Source: Neospora caninum Liverpool (taxonomy: Eukaryota > Apicomplexa > Conoidasida > Eucoccidiorida > Sarcocystidae). Taken from it: a DNA stretch of 64,000 nt. This document shows positions 50,050 to 62,583 of the stretch, piece after piece. The notes beneath the pieces are model-generated. The model made no database searches and had not been told where the DNA came from. It worked only from the letters and a program-made list of their open reading frames with translations. Each line of letters starts with the position of its first letter. Within the stretch, counting starts at the first letter, position 1. Made by a program: the position numbers and the translations under genes. The DNA is taken from NCBI RefSeq assembly GCF_000208865.1, contig NC_018387.1, forward strand, positions 1,178,001 through 1,242,000, read 5' to 3'.

Positions 50050-53000
50050 GCTACATGCATATACAAATTTGAATATCAATGCATGTAGATATCTGCTGCT
50101 GAGCACCTTTAAGAGTATTTTGCGTGAAAAACAACTGGTGTGCTCCAAAGTGTTATTTCAGCTCTATAAAATGTCGAGAGCGCCTCATCGACAGCCGCAC
50201 AAAAGAGCGGCACTGCGCAGAACGCAGTGCCTGCTGCTGCCGACACGTTACGCCTCGGTTTCGTCTCGGCTGTTTTCTGACCCCGCTGCCGAGTCGCGAC
50301 ACGACCGCAGGAAAAATGAGAAACCAGCCGGAAACCAGAACATTTCCTCTGTCCCCCGGAGAAACGACCCAACACAGAACGTATGTTCAAACGTGTGTCG
50401 ATTTCGCAACGCGTGTGCCCTTGCCTGTGCCACCCGTCAAGGCGAGGAAAGCAGCTAAAGCACGATTCCTGCCTGCACGCCTGCGAACAGACGACGTGTG
50501 TCTCTGCCTGGACCGACTGTCTCCAAGCAGGAAGCAAAACGCACCTGGAGCGTCCTCAGAGCCCTTGATCCACACAGAGATGATGTTTTCTGTGGGCGAC
50601 CACTCAAACTTCTCGAGAGGATACTTCAAAGACGAAAGCTTGCCGTCTCGTGGGTCGCGGAGAAGACGCACGGCGCAGCGGTCCTGGCAAGACAGAACGC
50701 AATTCGCAGAAAACGACGCAGAGATACAAGTCACAAGAACGTGTGGCCACCCACTGGACACCCCGCAAATCACGCGATGCGCCCATTTTAACGGAAGTGG
50801 ACTCGCACAGCTGCAGTGTACATACACCTGCCAGGGGCGTCCCTATCTGGGACTCTGGCGCCGCGCGTGACGCTCCATGGACACGCGAACTGCATTGATC
50901 TCAGACTCCGTCCGTCTCTCTTCGGGTGCCCACTCTGACGTCTGGTTTGACCGTCGGTCTTACCTGGCCCTTCCTGCCTTTGTCTTCGCCCTTCTCGCCG
51001 TCGGCAGCTTCCGGCTCCTCGTCGCACTCCATCTGGTAGACGCAGAGTTCCTTCTCGCCCATTCGGGCGACGTATCGGTCGTCGTGGGAGAAGAGGAAGT
51101 GTGGATACTCGCCGCCACGCGGGGAGTGGGCGGGCGTTGGGAACTGACGAAGCAACTCACCTGCAAACACGAAGACACAGGCGCCGCGGCGTTCGTTTCT
51201 CCCCGCGGAGCTGTCTATCGCGAGCCAAACCTAGGTTTGGAAGCGCCGGAAAAAGACCCGGTCCACGACCCGCTCGCCTGCAACACCCGCACCCATCTGC
51301 AATGCCTCACCCCCCCCCCCTCGCCCGACTTCGACGCAGGAGTCCAGAATTCACGCCCCGACAAAAATCTCGCCCCTGGCCGCGCCCGCCAGCAGACTGC
51401 GTCCCGCCCCGCGACTCTTCGACTCCTGAGGCCGACCACCTCGGTCCGCAGGCAAAAGGGACGGCTAGGAACGGTTAGACATCTCAACGCTAGTCGAGAC
51501 GTGTCTAATTTGACGAGTGCCGAGAACGCCGGACCGCGCTCTCCCCGGTGAATCACGGAGACACGCGTGTGGACGGGAAGAGAGCATCGGCCCCCCTCGG
51601 GAGAGGGCAAAGGTGAAAGCGAAGAATGCCGCGCGCGTCAACTCACCAGTCATGACCTTCCAGATGCGCACGGCCTTCTCGTTGCGGAGCTGCGCCGGGC
51701 TCCCATCCCACGTGATCACGTAGGTCTCGTTCGGCGAGAAATCGATCTGGAAAAAGAAGACAATCGCCGGAAGCGCCGAGCGGGTTGGAGACCGCGAGAG
51801 GCGAGCTCAGAAGGCCGTCAAAAGGCGACACTGGCGCGAGCGACGGGGCGCGAAGCGCAGCAACCCCGGTTAAACGGGAAAAGCCGCGAGGACGAAACGG
51901 AGGAGGGAGATCCGAGACGCAAAAGAGCGCGGCACCCGCCGCCGAGAATGGCCAGACCAAGCGTGAGGCGTTCGGGAGAACGCGCACCGCACAAACCCAA
52001 AACGAAAACTAGGCCCTCTCTAGCCGCGCCCGTCAGACACGCTGCGCTGGCCTCGTCTGAAGCGTACACGAACGCAGCTACCGTCGCGTGCCCGTCGGCA
52101 AGACACGTTGTGCGTTTCGGTCTCTCGCCTTAGACAAATGCGTCGAAACGATACGCGGCAAAGGCCGCACGGGAAAAAGGCACGCAACTCCGGGAAACGT
52201 GCAGGTAAACGGTGAGACGAAGAAACGAAAACACTGCGGAGCAACCACAGCTTCGCAGACATTTGCACCACAGAACAGACACCAAAGAAACGCACCTGCT
52301 TGACGTCCTTGTGTTCGAAGCGAACCTTCTTTTCGAACTGGTCCCCGGCCCACAGCGCAATACCTGCGAAGACAAAGCCGTCGACACACTGGACGAAACC
52401 TGTCACTTCCGTGATTCCCCCAAGACGTCATAAAAAAGGGCCAGGGAAAAAATCCGGGCCAGCAAAAATATGTTGCCTTCTTCAGCCGGCTTCTCTTTTC
52501 TAGTCGGGGGTGGCTGTTTGGCGGCCGCTTCCGGAACAGCTCGTTCGCTCGCGGGGGAAAGCGCGGAGGGAAGAACAGCGACAGCAAACGCCTTGCCATA
52601 AATACGCACAGCCCTTCCACCCGTCACGACGCGGTGTGCGAATACGTGCTTGACGAGGGCGAAGATCGTTTCCTGATTTCAGACGGCTCCCCACACACAG
52701 CGTGCGGCAAACTCGCGACTTTTTTTTGCGTACCCGGCCTGTGGAAAGTGGCGAGGAAAGAGCCTTGCGGCGACCACTGCACGCGGAAGTCCGTCCACAC
52801 GCGCTTGCCGTCGGCTCTTTCGCGGTGACCGTTGTACACCAACACACTGCAGTCCCGCTCGATCGGGTCGTGCCAGTAAATCTCCGTCTCATCCTGGAGC
52901 AGCCCCACGTAAAACGCCAGGAAAACGCCGATGCAAACGCCCGCCCCACCACAGAGTGCCGCGCGAACACGGCCGTTCTATACTTCAAAGAGAGAGTCCT

Positions 53001-56000
53001 TACAAAACGTGTGTACTTCAAAAAAACTGTCCTTTCACGGCTTGCAGCGTGGCGCTAAGCCCACACTCGTCCAGCAGCCTGAACTGAGCGCGATATCATG
53101 CACGCATGCACTACACATAAACACGGATATATACATATATACATATATATGTATATGTATGTACGTATGTATATATGTATATATGTATATATGTATATAT
53201 GTATATATGTATATATGTATATATGTATATATGTATATATGTATATATGTATGTATGTATATGTATGTATGTATATGTATGTATGTATGTATGAATGTAT
53301 GTATGTATATATGTATATATGTATGTATGTATGTATAGCTGTATGGGTGCAGCAGAGCAGGTGAGCGTGACGAGTCACCTTTTCGGCATAGAGAGACGCG
53401 AAACGCATGCACGAACTGGCCAGCACAACCTTGTTTATACGCGTCACTATGCATGGCGGTGTTGAGCGACTCCTGTGCAACCCGCCTCGGTTTGTGTGGA
53501 AGACGTACGGCGTAGCGAATGACGAATTGTTCACGACCCCGAGCGTCGAGCAGCCACCAGCGGAAGTTTTCGCGGGTGAATCCAAGCAACTTGATGGGAG
53601 GTCGGTAGTTTGCCCCGCGCCCGACGATCTCGTCAAAATCATCCAGCAGCGCAGCCTGCGCCGACACACAGAAAACGCAACGTGAAAAGCTTCAAGACAC
53701 GACAGGGAAACGCGCGCGAGAACGTCGCTCGAAAGTGGCATCCAATCTCTTCACACCGTCTTCCGGTATGTCCCTCGTCCTGCTGCTCATGCCCGCGAAA
53801 GCGCCTCTTTTTTCTCAGCGAAGCCGGACCCGACGGCAGGCTCCAGAGACCCGCCGCAAGAGCCCCGTGCATTGGCGGCTCTCCACTAGGCGTAGAGCCG
53901 AGACTGACGACTCCCGGCTGAATTCAAGACAGAAAACTTGCATGCCGCATGTAGACCAGGGGAGAAAGGGACAACACGGCCAAAAAAGGCAAGTTCTCCT
54001 CCACCTTTTCGCGCGGGGAGATCGGGGAGCGCTCAACCGCACCTCGCCGACCAGCGCCTGACACGGCTGTCACGCAAGGGTGAGACAATTCAGTTCCGCA
54101 GCGGCGCATTGCGTGCGAGTCTGCCTAAAGAACGCACGCAGCGTTTTCCGCGACTGAACGAAGAAAGAAGAGTCTTCGCGTGCACGCTGAAAGCCCAGCA
54201 TGACGGCAAATAACTTCACACAGAGAGGCGGGGTAGCGGTTTTGGAACCGACGGCGGCTTCGTACCCTGAAGGTATGCTTTGCGTCGAGGGCCCAACCAT
54301 TGAGGTGGTGTGCTGCGTGCTGTGCGTTGAACTGGTTGCTGAAGGTGACAAAGCAGAATCCCTTGGTCATTCCTGAAAAAAAACAGACAAGTCGCCAGAT
54401 GGAGGGCGCCTCGCTCGTGCATGCAGGCACTTCCACAAAGAACGGGAACAACGCCGCAGGGGTCGCGTGCGTGCCTCCGCTCCGGGAGGTTCCTCAGGGA
54501 GTCCGAGACTCGCACACGAGCCGAGGCCGGGCGTCGGCACAAGGCTGTTCTTTCGTCAGTTTCCACACGGATCCGGGAGGCGACAACAGACCCCAAGGAC
54601 GCAAAAGGACCGCTTACCGGTTTCTTCGTTGACAGGCATCGAGATGGTCAGACCTTCGTTGACGCTCTCGGCACCCTTCTTCGACAGCTCCTCAACCATC
54701 TTCTTGTCGAGGACGAGGCGCAGCTTCTCGTGCTTGTCCTTGCCGACCTGAAGGCAACAAACGCCACGCAGCCGAACGCAAAAAGTAGAGAAAGGATTCT
54801 GCGATCCGTCCCCCTCGGTAAAGAAACAAGGAGAAACACACACGCCGTACGCAGGGGGAGGAAACGACACACACACACACGGCCACATGCGGACGACTCA
54901 AGAGAAAGCTGGGAATGTCGGACGGAAGAGAAACTCCACCGTGCACGCACACAGGCAAATCCGTCATGACTACACGGAAACGCGGACATAATGGTAAGCT
55001 GTTGTTCTATCCCACCCAAAACAGTTTGTTCCGCTACACACGACAGAGTCCCATGCTTGATTTCTACAATTGATTCGCGCCACGCCGCCGTCTTCTCCCT
55101 GTGTCCCTTCGACGCCACACAGCCCCGGGCCCTCAGGAGTCTCTGGAAGCTAGGAAGCAGCGGCATGCGTTGTTCGACGCACCTTGGGCACGCCCACGAG
55201 GACAATCGTGGAAGGAAAGGAGTAGTCCATCTGCAGGAGAGGCTCCATCTGCGAAAGCTTCTCCTTCAGCTTCTCCTCGGCCTGTTCAGGGTCGTCATCT
55301 TCGCCTTCGTCGCTGTCTTCCGACAGGAACTCCAGCAGATCTTGTTCCTCCGCTGCACACAAACACGCATGCAACGACCGCAACGCAATGCCAACGAAGA
55401 GACGCAGAGGGCCTCCAAGAAAGCTGCACAGAGCTGGATTTTGAAAAGACTCCCCGGAAAAACCGCGCGCAAACCTAGACCCCGCCTGTCGTGCGGAGCG
55501 CATCTCTCAAGACACAGGTTTGAATGTTTGGCAAGACGCCACTCTCGACACGAACTGAACGAGGGCCCGGGAGAAGGCGCGAAAACCAAAGTGTGAGCAA
55601 TCGGTCAACTGCCTGTCGCCGCTCAGCACGCGCTGATTCACGGAGACATCCGGCCAACCGCCAGGCAGAATGCGCCCCAAAGTTCGGCAACGACCCGAAC
55701 CCTGAGGCACATGTACGGCGGTCGTTTGCGGTGCCTGGGAGGTTACGTAGCCAGATATTCCGACACTCATACGGAAGTTCGCACGATGAAGATGGCGAAG
55801 CACCTACAGCAAGGCCACTGGAAAATGCGCTTCATCACCTGATTGATTGACTTACGAAAAAGTCCTCGATCAACCGTTCAAAAGCAAAAGCTATCGCATA
55901 TACACGGCGGGAACTCGTTGCTTATCTACGACTCACGCGTCCCTTCTGTACCCCGCAGAAACCAGAGTGGTACCCTAGAAGCTGGAAATCCTCTAGTTCA

Positions 56001-56747
56001 AACACATATCGCCCATCGCGGCTTCCCCCCGCGTTTCCCTAGCGCCTGCGGCAATGGATTCTGGAAGTGTTCTCCCAGAAACACCATACGTATCCCTAGC
56101 GCCTGCGGCAATGGATTCTGGAACTGTTCTCCGGGAAACACCATACGTATGAGACGTGTTTCCCATGCCAATTCCCGTGCTCTGCTTTGCTCGTGTGCAC
56201 CGCTTGGAGGCGCTTCAAATCGCTTCTCGCAACCATCCTTCTCGGACTTCCACTACACGCGAAACTGTCTACACAGGGCATAGAATGAAAACCCCCGACT
56301 TCTCCCCGAGACGGACGAGAGAACTTTGGTGCATTTCACACTTGGGCTCTGTCACGCTGTTTGCTCGCTTCTTTCTGTCGCGGCCGGTCCAGGCCTCGCA
56401 CACGTCCCAGACAGAGATGCAGCTGTCGGCAGAAACTGGCTCCAGTGCCTCGCACCACACACGCGGTACAATTTTGCGCTTTGCTTCCTCAGCGAGTGCG
56501 CGTTTGATTCGAGGACGTCGCCTTCCCTTCTTCCTTCCACAAATACACCCCCAATGGACGACAGGTGAGCCCCCCGGTGAAGTGCATGCGCCTTTTTTCG
56601 CGGTTTCTCGGTTCTCAGCGGCCGCTTTCCCGCGCGAGAAACGCCCTTTTTACCGGCGCCAAACGCGGCACGAACGCGGCTGGCGACGAGGAAAGGGCCT
56701 TGGACCCGAAACTCACCGGGGAGGTCGTCCTTCTCGATGCGAACCAT
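46956..56747 (-). CDS. EIF3B: eukaryotic translation initiation factor 3 subunit B
   Basis: Eighteen exons: 56717-56747, 55183-55352, 54618-54747, 54266-54372, 53509-53655, 52734-52893, 52296-52363, 51647-51746, 50964-51160, 50545-50683, 49607-49722, 49105-49249, 48784-48867, 48329-48486, 48067-48202, 47798-47942, 47503-47632 and 46956-47072. The sum is 2,280 nt, giving 759 residues, normal for the family. The acidic N terminus ([20 protein letters not shown]) precedes an RRM with RNP2 TIVLVGVPK (59-67) and RNP1 KGFCFVTF (114-121). A WD-like beta-propeller follows ([69 protein letters not shown]). Next come [14 protein letters not shown], a helical [15 protein letters not shown] stretch and an acidic end. 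eIF3b scaffolds eIF3 on the 40S subunit through its RRM (eIF3j/eIF3a) and propeller. ATG at 56745-56747; the first exon holds only 10 codons and a phase-1 donor. Confidence 0.97.
50009..50047. repeat. (AT)n array in an eIF3b intron
   Basis: About 38 bases of AT in the intron between exons 10 and 11 of eIF3b. It is the first such array after about 19 kb without one. Confidence 0.95.
51310..51320. repeat. C11 homopolymer in an eIF3b intron
   Basis: Run of 11 C in the intron between exons 8 and 9. A matching G run of 11 lies at 8125-8135 in a synthase intron. Confidence 0.9.
53128..53334. repeat. GTATATAT / GTAT tandem array in an eIF3b intron
   Basis: About 200 bases. The core at about 53168-53250 is an 8-base GTATATAT unit repeated about ten times, followed by GTAT and GTATAT units. 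It sits in the intron between exons 5 and 6. Confidence 0.95.
56037..56150. repeat. 57-bp direct tandem duplication in eIF3b intron 1
   Basis: Two copies, 56037-56093 and 56094-56150, each starting CCCTAGCGCCTGCGGCAATG and ending CACCATACGTAT. I count a handful of differences near the middle (for example GAAGTG versus GAACTG, CCCAG versus CCGGG). Confidence 0.9.
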
Positions 56748-58336
56748 CTCGGCGCAGGCGCGGGTGAAGACGTGAGAGCCGTGGGATGTGACAGGCGCCA
56801 GAGGGGAAGTCGACCGCGCACCGACAGGGAAAGACGGCGGGGAGGGAGAGTCTGGGAAACGAAGAGAACGGCTAAGTTACGTGCACGGCGAACCCCAGTG
56901 ACCGAGGGAAAGAGGACAGATGGAAATCTTTGTAGAAAAAGTGACCCCCCCCACAAGGTTTGAGCCCAGAGACAAGAGCAGCAAAAGAGACAGCGCAGGG
57001 GCAGAGTGGGCTGCGCGGAGAAAGGACGAAACGAAGGAAACCAAAGGCGACGGAAACAAGAGAGAAAACGGAGAACAGCAACGCGTCGTGGGGTCCGACG
57101 AGAAGAAACGATTCGATGTCCCGTTAAGCTTCCAGTGAGCAGGCGGGACGGAAAGTCCGCGCTGCCCAGGTGAAAATTTCCGCCAGAAAACGCCAGAAAA
57201 GTGCCACCCGCGGGCGATGCCTGATTGAGAAAAACTGCAGACCAAATTCCCTCTGTCCCGACGCCTCGTTGGAGAGTTCCAACCTGCACGCCAAAAAAGC
57301 TGGGCAGCGTGCTCTTCCCCTCAGAAAACTTGCGCACAGGCGCGCGTTGTACACAGCCTCCCTTCGCCGCGCGCGCTTTCAGGCTCCCAGATCCCGCGCA
57401 TGCGCGCGCGGCGGAACTTCATACAGGCCGCCCCCGTCGAGTGAGAGAGGCCTCAGTCGCTGGGCGGCTTTTCGCAGTCCCTCTCTGCGTGGACCACTCG
57501 CGCACACGCATCTCTCAAGACGTGGCCCCTCTCGATGCACAAATACGCCGTCCGCATGCAGCTTCGGGATGTGAGCGGCCTTCTCTGGAAGGCGGAACAG
57601 CGATGTTCCAGAGCGCGAAACACGCAGGAAAGGCTCTGTACCCTGTAAAGAAGGGATTGTTCGGCAGCGGCATACCTGGAAAAGGCGCGTTGAACTCAGA
57701 GTGTACCTCCTAGGTCTCGATTGCACGTGGAACAGGCGGGTCTTGCACGGACTTGAGCGGCGGTTTTGCCTCCCAGTGGCGGGTGTCGTGTGTGTGTCGC
57801 GAAACCGTGCAAAGAAAATCACGGTCTGCTGCAGCTTCGTCGCGCTCCTCTCTGCGCAAAAAAAGCGAAAAACAGGGGGTCGGAAGCGACGCCTCGGCCG
57901 TGAAACGTTGGTGTCGAAAGCTACTAGCGTTCTCTAGTGGCGTTTTATCAACACTTGACCCAGCTTGAGCGTCGCTTGCTGGAGGCGACCTTTTGGCGCA
58001 CTGCCGTTTTCGTGCTGTGCAGGGAACAGGACAACTGGCTCTGAGTGTCCTCCGGTGAGATTCCGAGCAGCTGGGTGGATGAAGGCTACAGCGTAGGCGC
58101 ATCCAGGGTCTGATTCGACCGGACCGTGGCCAGGAAAACAGACATCCATCTGTCTCTCACCGGTCCCAGTCGCAAAACTGCCTCCGTTCGCGATTTTTTC
58201 CCCCTCCCACTCACTCCAGCCGTCTGTAGTTACACCCGACCGTCCGTGCTCCGCGGCGGCGTTTCAACTGGGAGGGTTTGCCATTCTGCCTGTTTCCCTC
58301 CGGCAAAACGACACACTTCTGCTTCCAGCCGCAGTC
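56748..58336. promoter_or_regulatory. divergent intergenic region (eIF3b / PSMG3-like)
   Basis: 1.6 kb between the eIF3b ATG (minus) and the PSMG3-like ATG (plus); both promoters are expected here. CT-rich and GA-rich tracts and GCATGC words (about 57400 and 57557) are present. No transcription start can be placed from sequence alone. Confidence 0.5.
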
Positions 58337-59892
58337 ATGGATGCTTTTCTCGCGGAGGCCGCCGCCGCACTCCCCGATGTCCCGACAGCGGCGGCGGCGG
58401 CAATTGCCGCAGGCCAGACGACTGACCAGGAGCGGCGCAGAGCGGCGGGAGTCAGTGACGGGGGGAACCCAGTCGGCCGGGAAGATTTGTTGGAGGACGA
58501 GGACGCAGTTCATGCCGTGCAGCGGAAGAAGGAAGGCATCAGTACACCCGCGGTCCAGCAGAAACTGTTGACAGTCGAGGGGAAAGAAGTCGCGGTGATC
58601 TGCGTGACTTTTTCGGACAAGTTCTTCGTCACGATCTCCGACAACGGGAAGATGTCGGCTATGGTAAGTGCCTGCACGAAGAACGTTCCAGGCTCGACGG
58701 GGAGAAAAGGATGGAATCCGGGACCGAGCGACACTGTCGGTGGAGTGCCCGGCGTGTGCGCTCCTTGCCGGCAGCAGACTCGGCACCCAAAACCCGCAGG
58801 GGATTCTGCGGCCTGCGCATAGAGTGGAATCATGCAGCGGAACGGGTATATTCTGGTGTGTAGACGAGATGCACAGCTGTGCAAGGCGTCCTAGGGCACT
58901 GTGACCTGGATGCCGGACCGGCATGCACGTGTATACAAATATGTATACAAATATGTATACATATACATTAGATGGAGCCGCATGTGTATTGCTTGTCGCA
59001 TGTGCGTGCTTGGCAGATTCAAGGCTCGGCAGGCTTTGAGGAGCAGCGTGCAGACTTCGGAGTCCGGTTTATATTCGGAGATAGGTGCGTTTGCGGAAAC
59101 GGAGTTTCTGCAAAACTTCTTCTCTAGAGCGTCTTAACACAGCCTGCGGCGCGGTGTTTAGGGGACTCTTAAATCTGCAGCGAGGGCTGGGCGGTCGGCG
59201 GTGACCTGGTGTCCCTCCGAACGCCTTCTCGTGAATAGCTGTCCAGGGCTTCCACGTAGAGCGTAACGTTCGTAGAGACCGGATAGTTCTTACATTTAAG
59301 CGTTTCTCCTCTCAGCTTCAGCAAAGCTGGACTTGTGCGAAACCGTGTCGTTTTCCGAGCGTCTTTCTCTCGGGCGCTTAGTGGACGCGGTGCACGTGGG
59401 TGTCGAAAGGAGGCGCCCATCACGGAGGCTCTCTCATTCAGTCAAGGCGCAAACGAAGCGCCCGATGTTCAGACAGCAGTAATCCGACCGCAAGTCGCTC
59501 GGCACGCTCAGATATTTTCGCCTTGGCGTGCTGTGTGGAACTGCTTCAGGCATCGGGAATATTTTCTGGTGTACGCTCGGGCGCTCCTGGCGATAATTTC
59601 TGCGCAATCGAAGAAAGAGTTCCTCCTTGCGATTTCTATCAGCGTACGTCGACTACACCCCTCGACCGTCTTACGTTTTTTCTGGAGCCTCGGTTAGGCT
59701 TCGTCTCTCCGGCTTTTTGGTTTCCGTTGCAGCCGTTTCTGCCCGCCCGAGTCGCCGTTTGCTTCTTCGATGTTATAGACCTGTGTGGAGCCTTGCCGGT
59801 GTGTGCCTGGTTGTGTTTCTCTGCAGGTCGATAGCCCTTCCTTCTTCCGAGCCGTCATGAGCGGCATTCGCGCGAACTTCCACTTCAACTAG
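58337..59892 (+). CDS. PSMG3: PSMG3/PAC3-like proteasome assembly chaperone
   Basis: Four exons: 58337-58663, 59017-59084, 59550-59643 and 59827-59892 (TAG). Phases 0, 2 and 0 close exactly, giving 184 residues. The first 70 or so residues are Ala-rich and acidic without a fold signal. The domain follows: VICVTFSDKFFVTISDNGKM aligns by eye with the PSMG3 strand pair ending in QFGKM; then YFLVYARALLAIISAQ and EFLLAISIS match the HVFAKNLVAFVSQ / LLAVAVKD strands; the last exon SFFRAVMSGIRANFHFN gives the C-terminal helix. PAC3 forms a heterodimer with PAC4 that guides alpha-ring assembly of the 20S proteasome, in the cytosol. Homologues are short and diverge fast, so the call rests on pattern and length. 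Confidence 0.75.
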
Positions 59893-62583
59893 AACAGCTG
59901 TGCAACGGTCACGGAAGTCGCACACTGTCTCTTCCTTTGTAAAAAACGCTCTAAAACAACCGTTTTCCCGCCTTTTCTTTTGGGCGAGAGCAGCTTCGCA
60001 CGCTCCCTCACACCTCAGCGTGTCAGGCCAAAAGAAGTTATTTCAGTTTGCGTCACTTTCGTCTGTTTCATTCTCCCCTTCTTCCGTCGGCGAACTCGTT
60101 TGGCGGACGCGTTTTGCGTATTTTCCTCGTTCGAGAGTACGCACGGAGGTTCTAATGAGGAACTCGCGCACCTCGGCTTACCGGATTCTGAAGCAGGGTG
60201 CTCGGAGATCTCCCCTTCTGTGGAATCCCAGCATGCGCGTCCTTTCTCACTTATTTGCGGGTGACCACGTTCTCCCCGCGTTTCGCCTGGTTTCTGTTTT
60301 TCGTGTTTGGCGACTTCTTCTGTCCTGGCATGCTCGTAATAACGGTCTTTGTTTACGGTTTGTGCAAGGGACAAAGGGAGAGTGGCCAAAGGCCAAGTTT
60401 TTTGCGCTGCCGCAACAGCTGTCTTGTCGACAAAGACGGTATCTTCGCGACGCCGGTTGCCGGTCTGCGGTCTCCCCGTTGTTCTGGTGTATCTGGCCTG
60501 TAGCTCCAGGCACTTTTTAGGGAACTGTTTTGCACGAAACGTATCACCAGGCATCATATCCACCGTTTTCCGACATAAACGCAAACGAAAAGATTCCCCG
60601 TCGAGCGCAGGATAGTCGCTATCCTGCCACACAACATTCGAGCGGTGGCCTGCCTGTTACGAGCCAGGCGTTATGCCCGTGACCATGCAAAAGCTATCTA
60701 TTTATATGTATATAGATATATGCAATTGAAAAATGAATGGCAGAGGAGGAGCTAAGACGCGTTTGAACTGGGGGTAAACGGGTTACCTGTAAATTCCGGG
60801 AGGCTGGAAAGGGTTGATATTGGTTTCTGCACGGTGTTTTGCATGAGCGTGGTAAGTAGGACGGAACGAGCGGCGACACTGCTGTCAGGTTACGTTCTTT
60901 CTAAACAGTCGTAAACCCTGAATCGGCCAAGTGAATATGAGAGATCGACACGATACAGGGAACTTTCTTGAGGGGTGGGGAGGAAAGTGGAGCAATGCCA
61001 CCGTCAGGGAGAATGCCGGGCGAGGCCAGAAGAAGAGAGTATGGCACACGTCAAGAGCAAAAGCCGTGCACATCCTGAACTCCGCAAGGACTCGAAAGGA
61101 AGGCAATGGGCCACATCGCGAGAAAAACAGCATGCGGCACACACACTGGAAACCACAATGGAAGGCTAGTGAGAGCACGTATGACCCCCGCAGATTTAGG
61201 GAAAAAAAATTAACTAGAGCTCTTGTTTTCTTGGCAGACCTGCCGGTCACCAGTGAAGGATGCCCACCCAGGATGCCACGCGCGGCACAGAAGAGACTTA
61301 GAGTCAAGCGCTCCTTTTAGGAGATGAAGACAAGCAGTCTGGACTCCACAACACGAATACGGCGTCAACAGGCCGAGGGAGCGCCCGGTAGCGAGCGTTA
61401 GCGGTAGCGGTTTCTGTTCGCTGCGAAGAAACGACTCATGCAGTCGTTTCCAGCATCTACGGGAAAGGTGTACCCAACAGTGTGTGCAAGGGAGTTCCCG
61501 CGTTCCTTTGGCGGGCATGTGCATGCCTTGACCCTCGGATTTTTATTGTTGGAAGGCAACCGAAGTTTCTCCCTCGTCTGTGTCGAAAAGCCGTCAGGTG
61601 ACGCGCGGCGTCGAAAGAGCAACGGTCTGTGCACACGGCGCGGCGTGCGGTTACCAACGGGCAGTGACAGGATCTCCCGAAAAGGCATGCCCAAGTCCCG
61701 AAATAAAGTCTTTCCGCATCGGGTCAAGGAGAGCGAACTCAGTGTCTTGTTGTCCCCTAAACAAAGGAAACTTGTGTCTTGACTCCTTGAACAGCTGAAT
61801 ACAGCAACAAGACTCGCCACACAGCGGTATAGTGATTTCTGTCCCTTGCATGCGCGCCCGCGACTTTCGAGTCCTTGTCTTCACTGCCGGTTCCCCTCGC
61901 TCCTGTCTCTCGGCACCATGCGACTTCTGCTCAGCTCAGCCTCAATTCCCGTTTCCCTCCGAGCTTTTCCCTGCGTGGTCTCCTCGTCAATTCTGCCGCT
62001 GACTTTTGCTCCGGTGACCCGCGAAAATCGACATGGCCGGCAGCGCCGGTATCGATACTCCTGCGAGGCCTGAGTGTTGGATTTGACGCAGACCTTCTCA
62101 CCCGCGCTAACGCACGGCCGAGCAGAAGACGTGGAACAAGTGAGCTTTTTCTGTCTGAGGCCGAAGGCAGTCTTTTCGGCTCAGTCGCGATGGCCCTTGC
62201 CGCTGTGTTCTGGAAGAACAGGGTCGGCGAAGTTTGTGGGGCCGAAGCTGGAGGAGGCCTCGAAAACTGCACATTTTTGCGTGTTTCCTTGCCTTTCTCA
62301 AGTCTTCTTGAGGTATGAGAGGGCGTCGTTTCGCGTGCTTCTCGCTGTCATTTGCTTGAACCCTTCATGCGGGCCGGGCAAGCGCAAAGCTTTGGTGAAC
62401 CTCCCCCGTTTCTCAGGTGGGGTTCTTGGAGCTCGCGGTTTCCTCGTTCGTTCCTTTTCCTGCGGCCGGATCTCGACGCGCGATGCAGGTGAACCCTCCA
62501 GCCCCGCACACCGTCTCGTATGCCAGAGAAGCGGAACCTCCAAGGCAACTCGCCTGTTTGGTCCGTTCGTGCATGCTCCGTAA
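59893..62583. other. intergenic region between PSMG3-like gene and the signal-sequence gene
   Basis: It should hold the PSMG3-like 3' UTR and the promoter and 5' UTR of the next gene. A 205-codon minus frame (60015-60632) opens with GTG and has no recognisable motif. A 51-codon frame from an ATG at about 61918 may be an upstream ORF. No repeat array was seen. Confidence 0.45.

Noticed and set aside
49091..50458. 455-codon plus-strand open frame
   Set aside because: It runs antisense across well-supported eIF3b exons 11 and 12 and their introns, passes through an AT array, and its composition is that of a shadow frame.
60015..60632. 205-codon minus-strand frame after the PSMG3-like gene
   Set aside because: It opens with GTG, and the sequence is charged and featureless.
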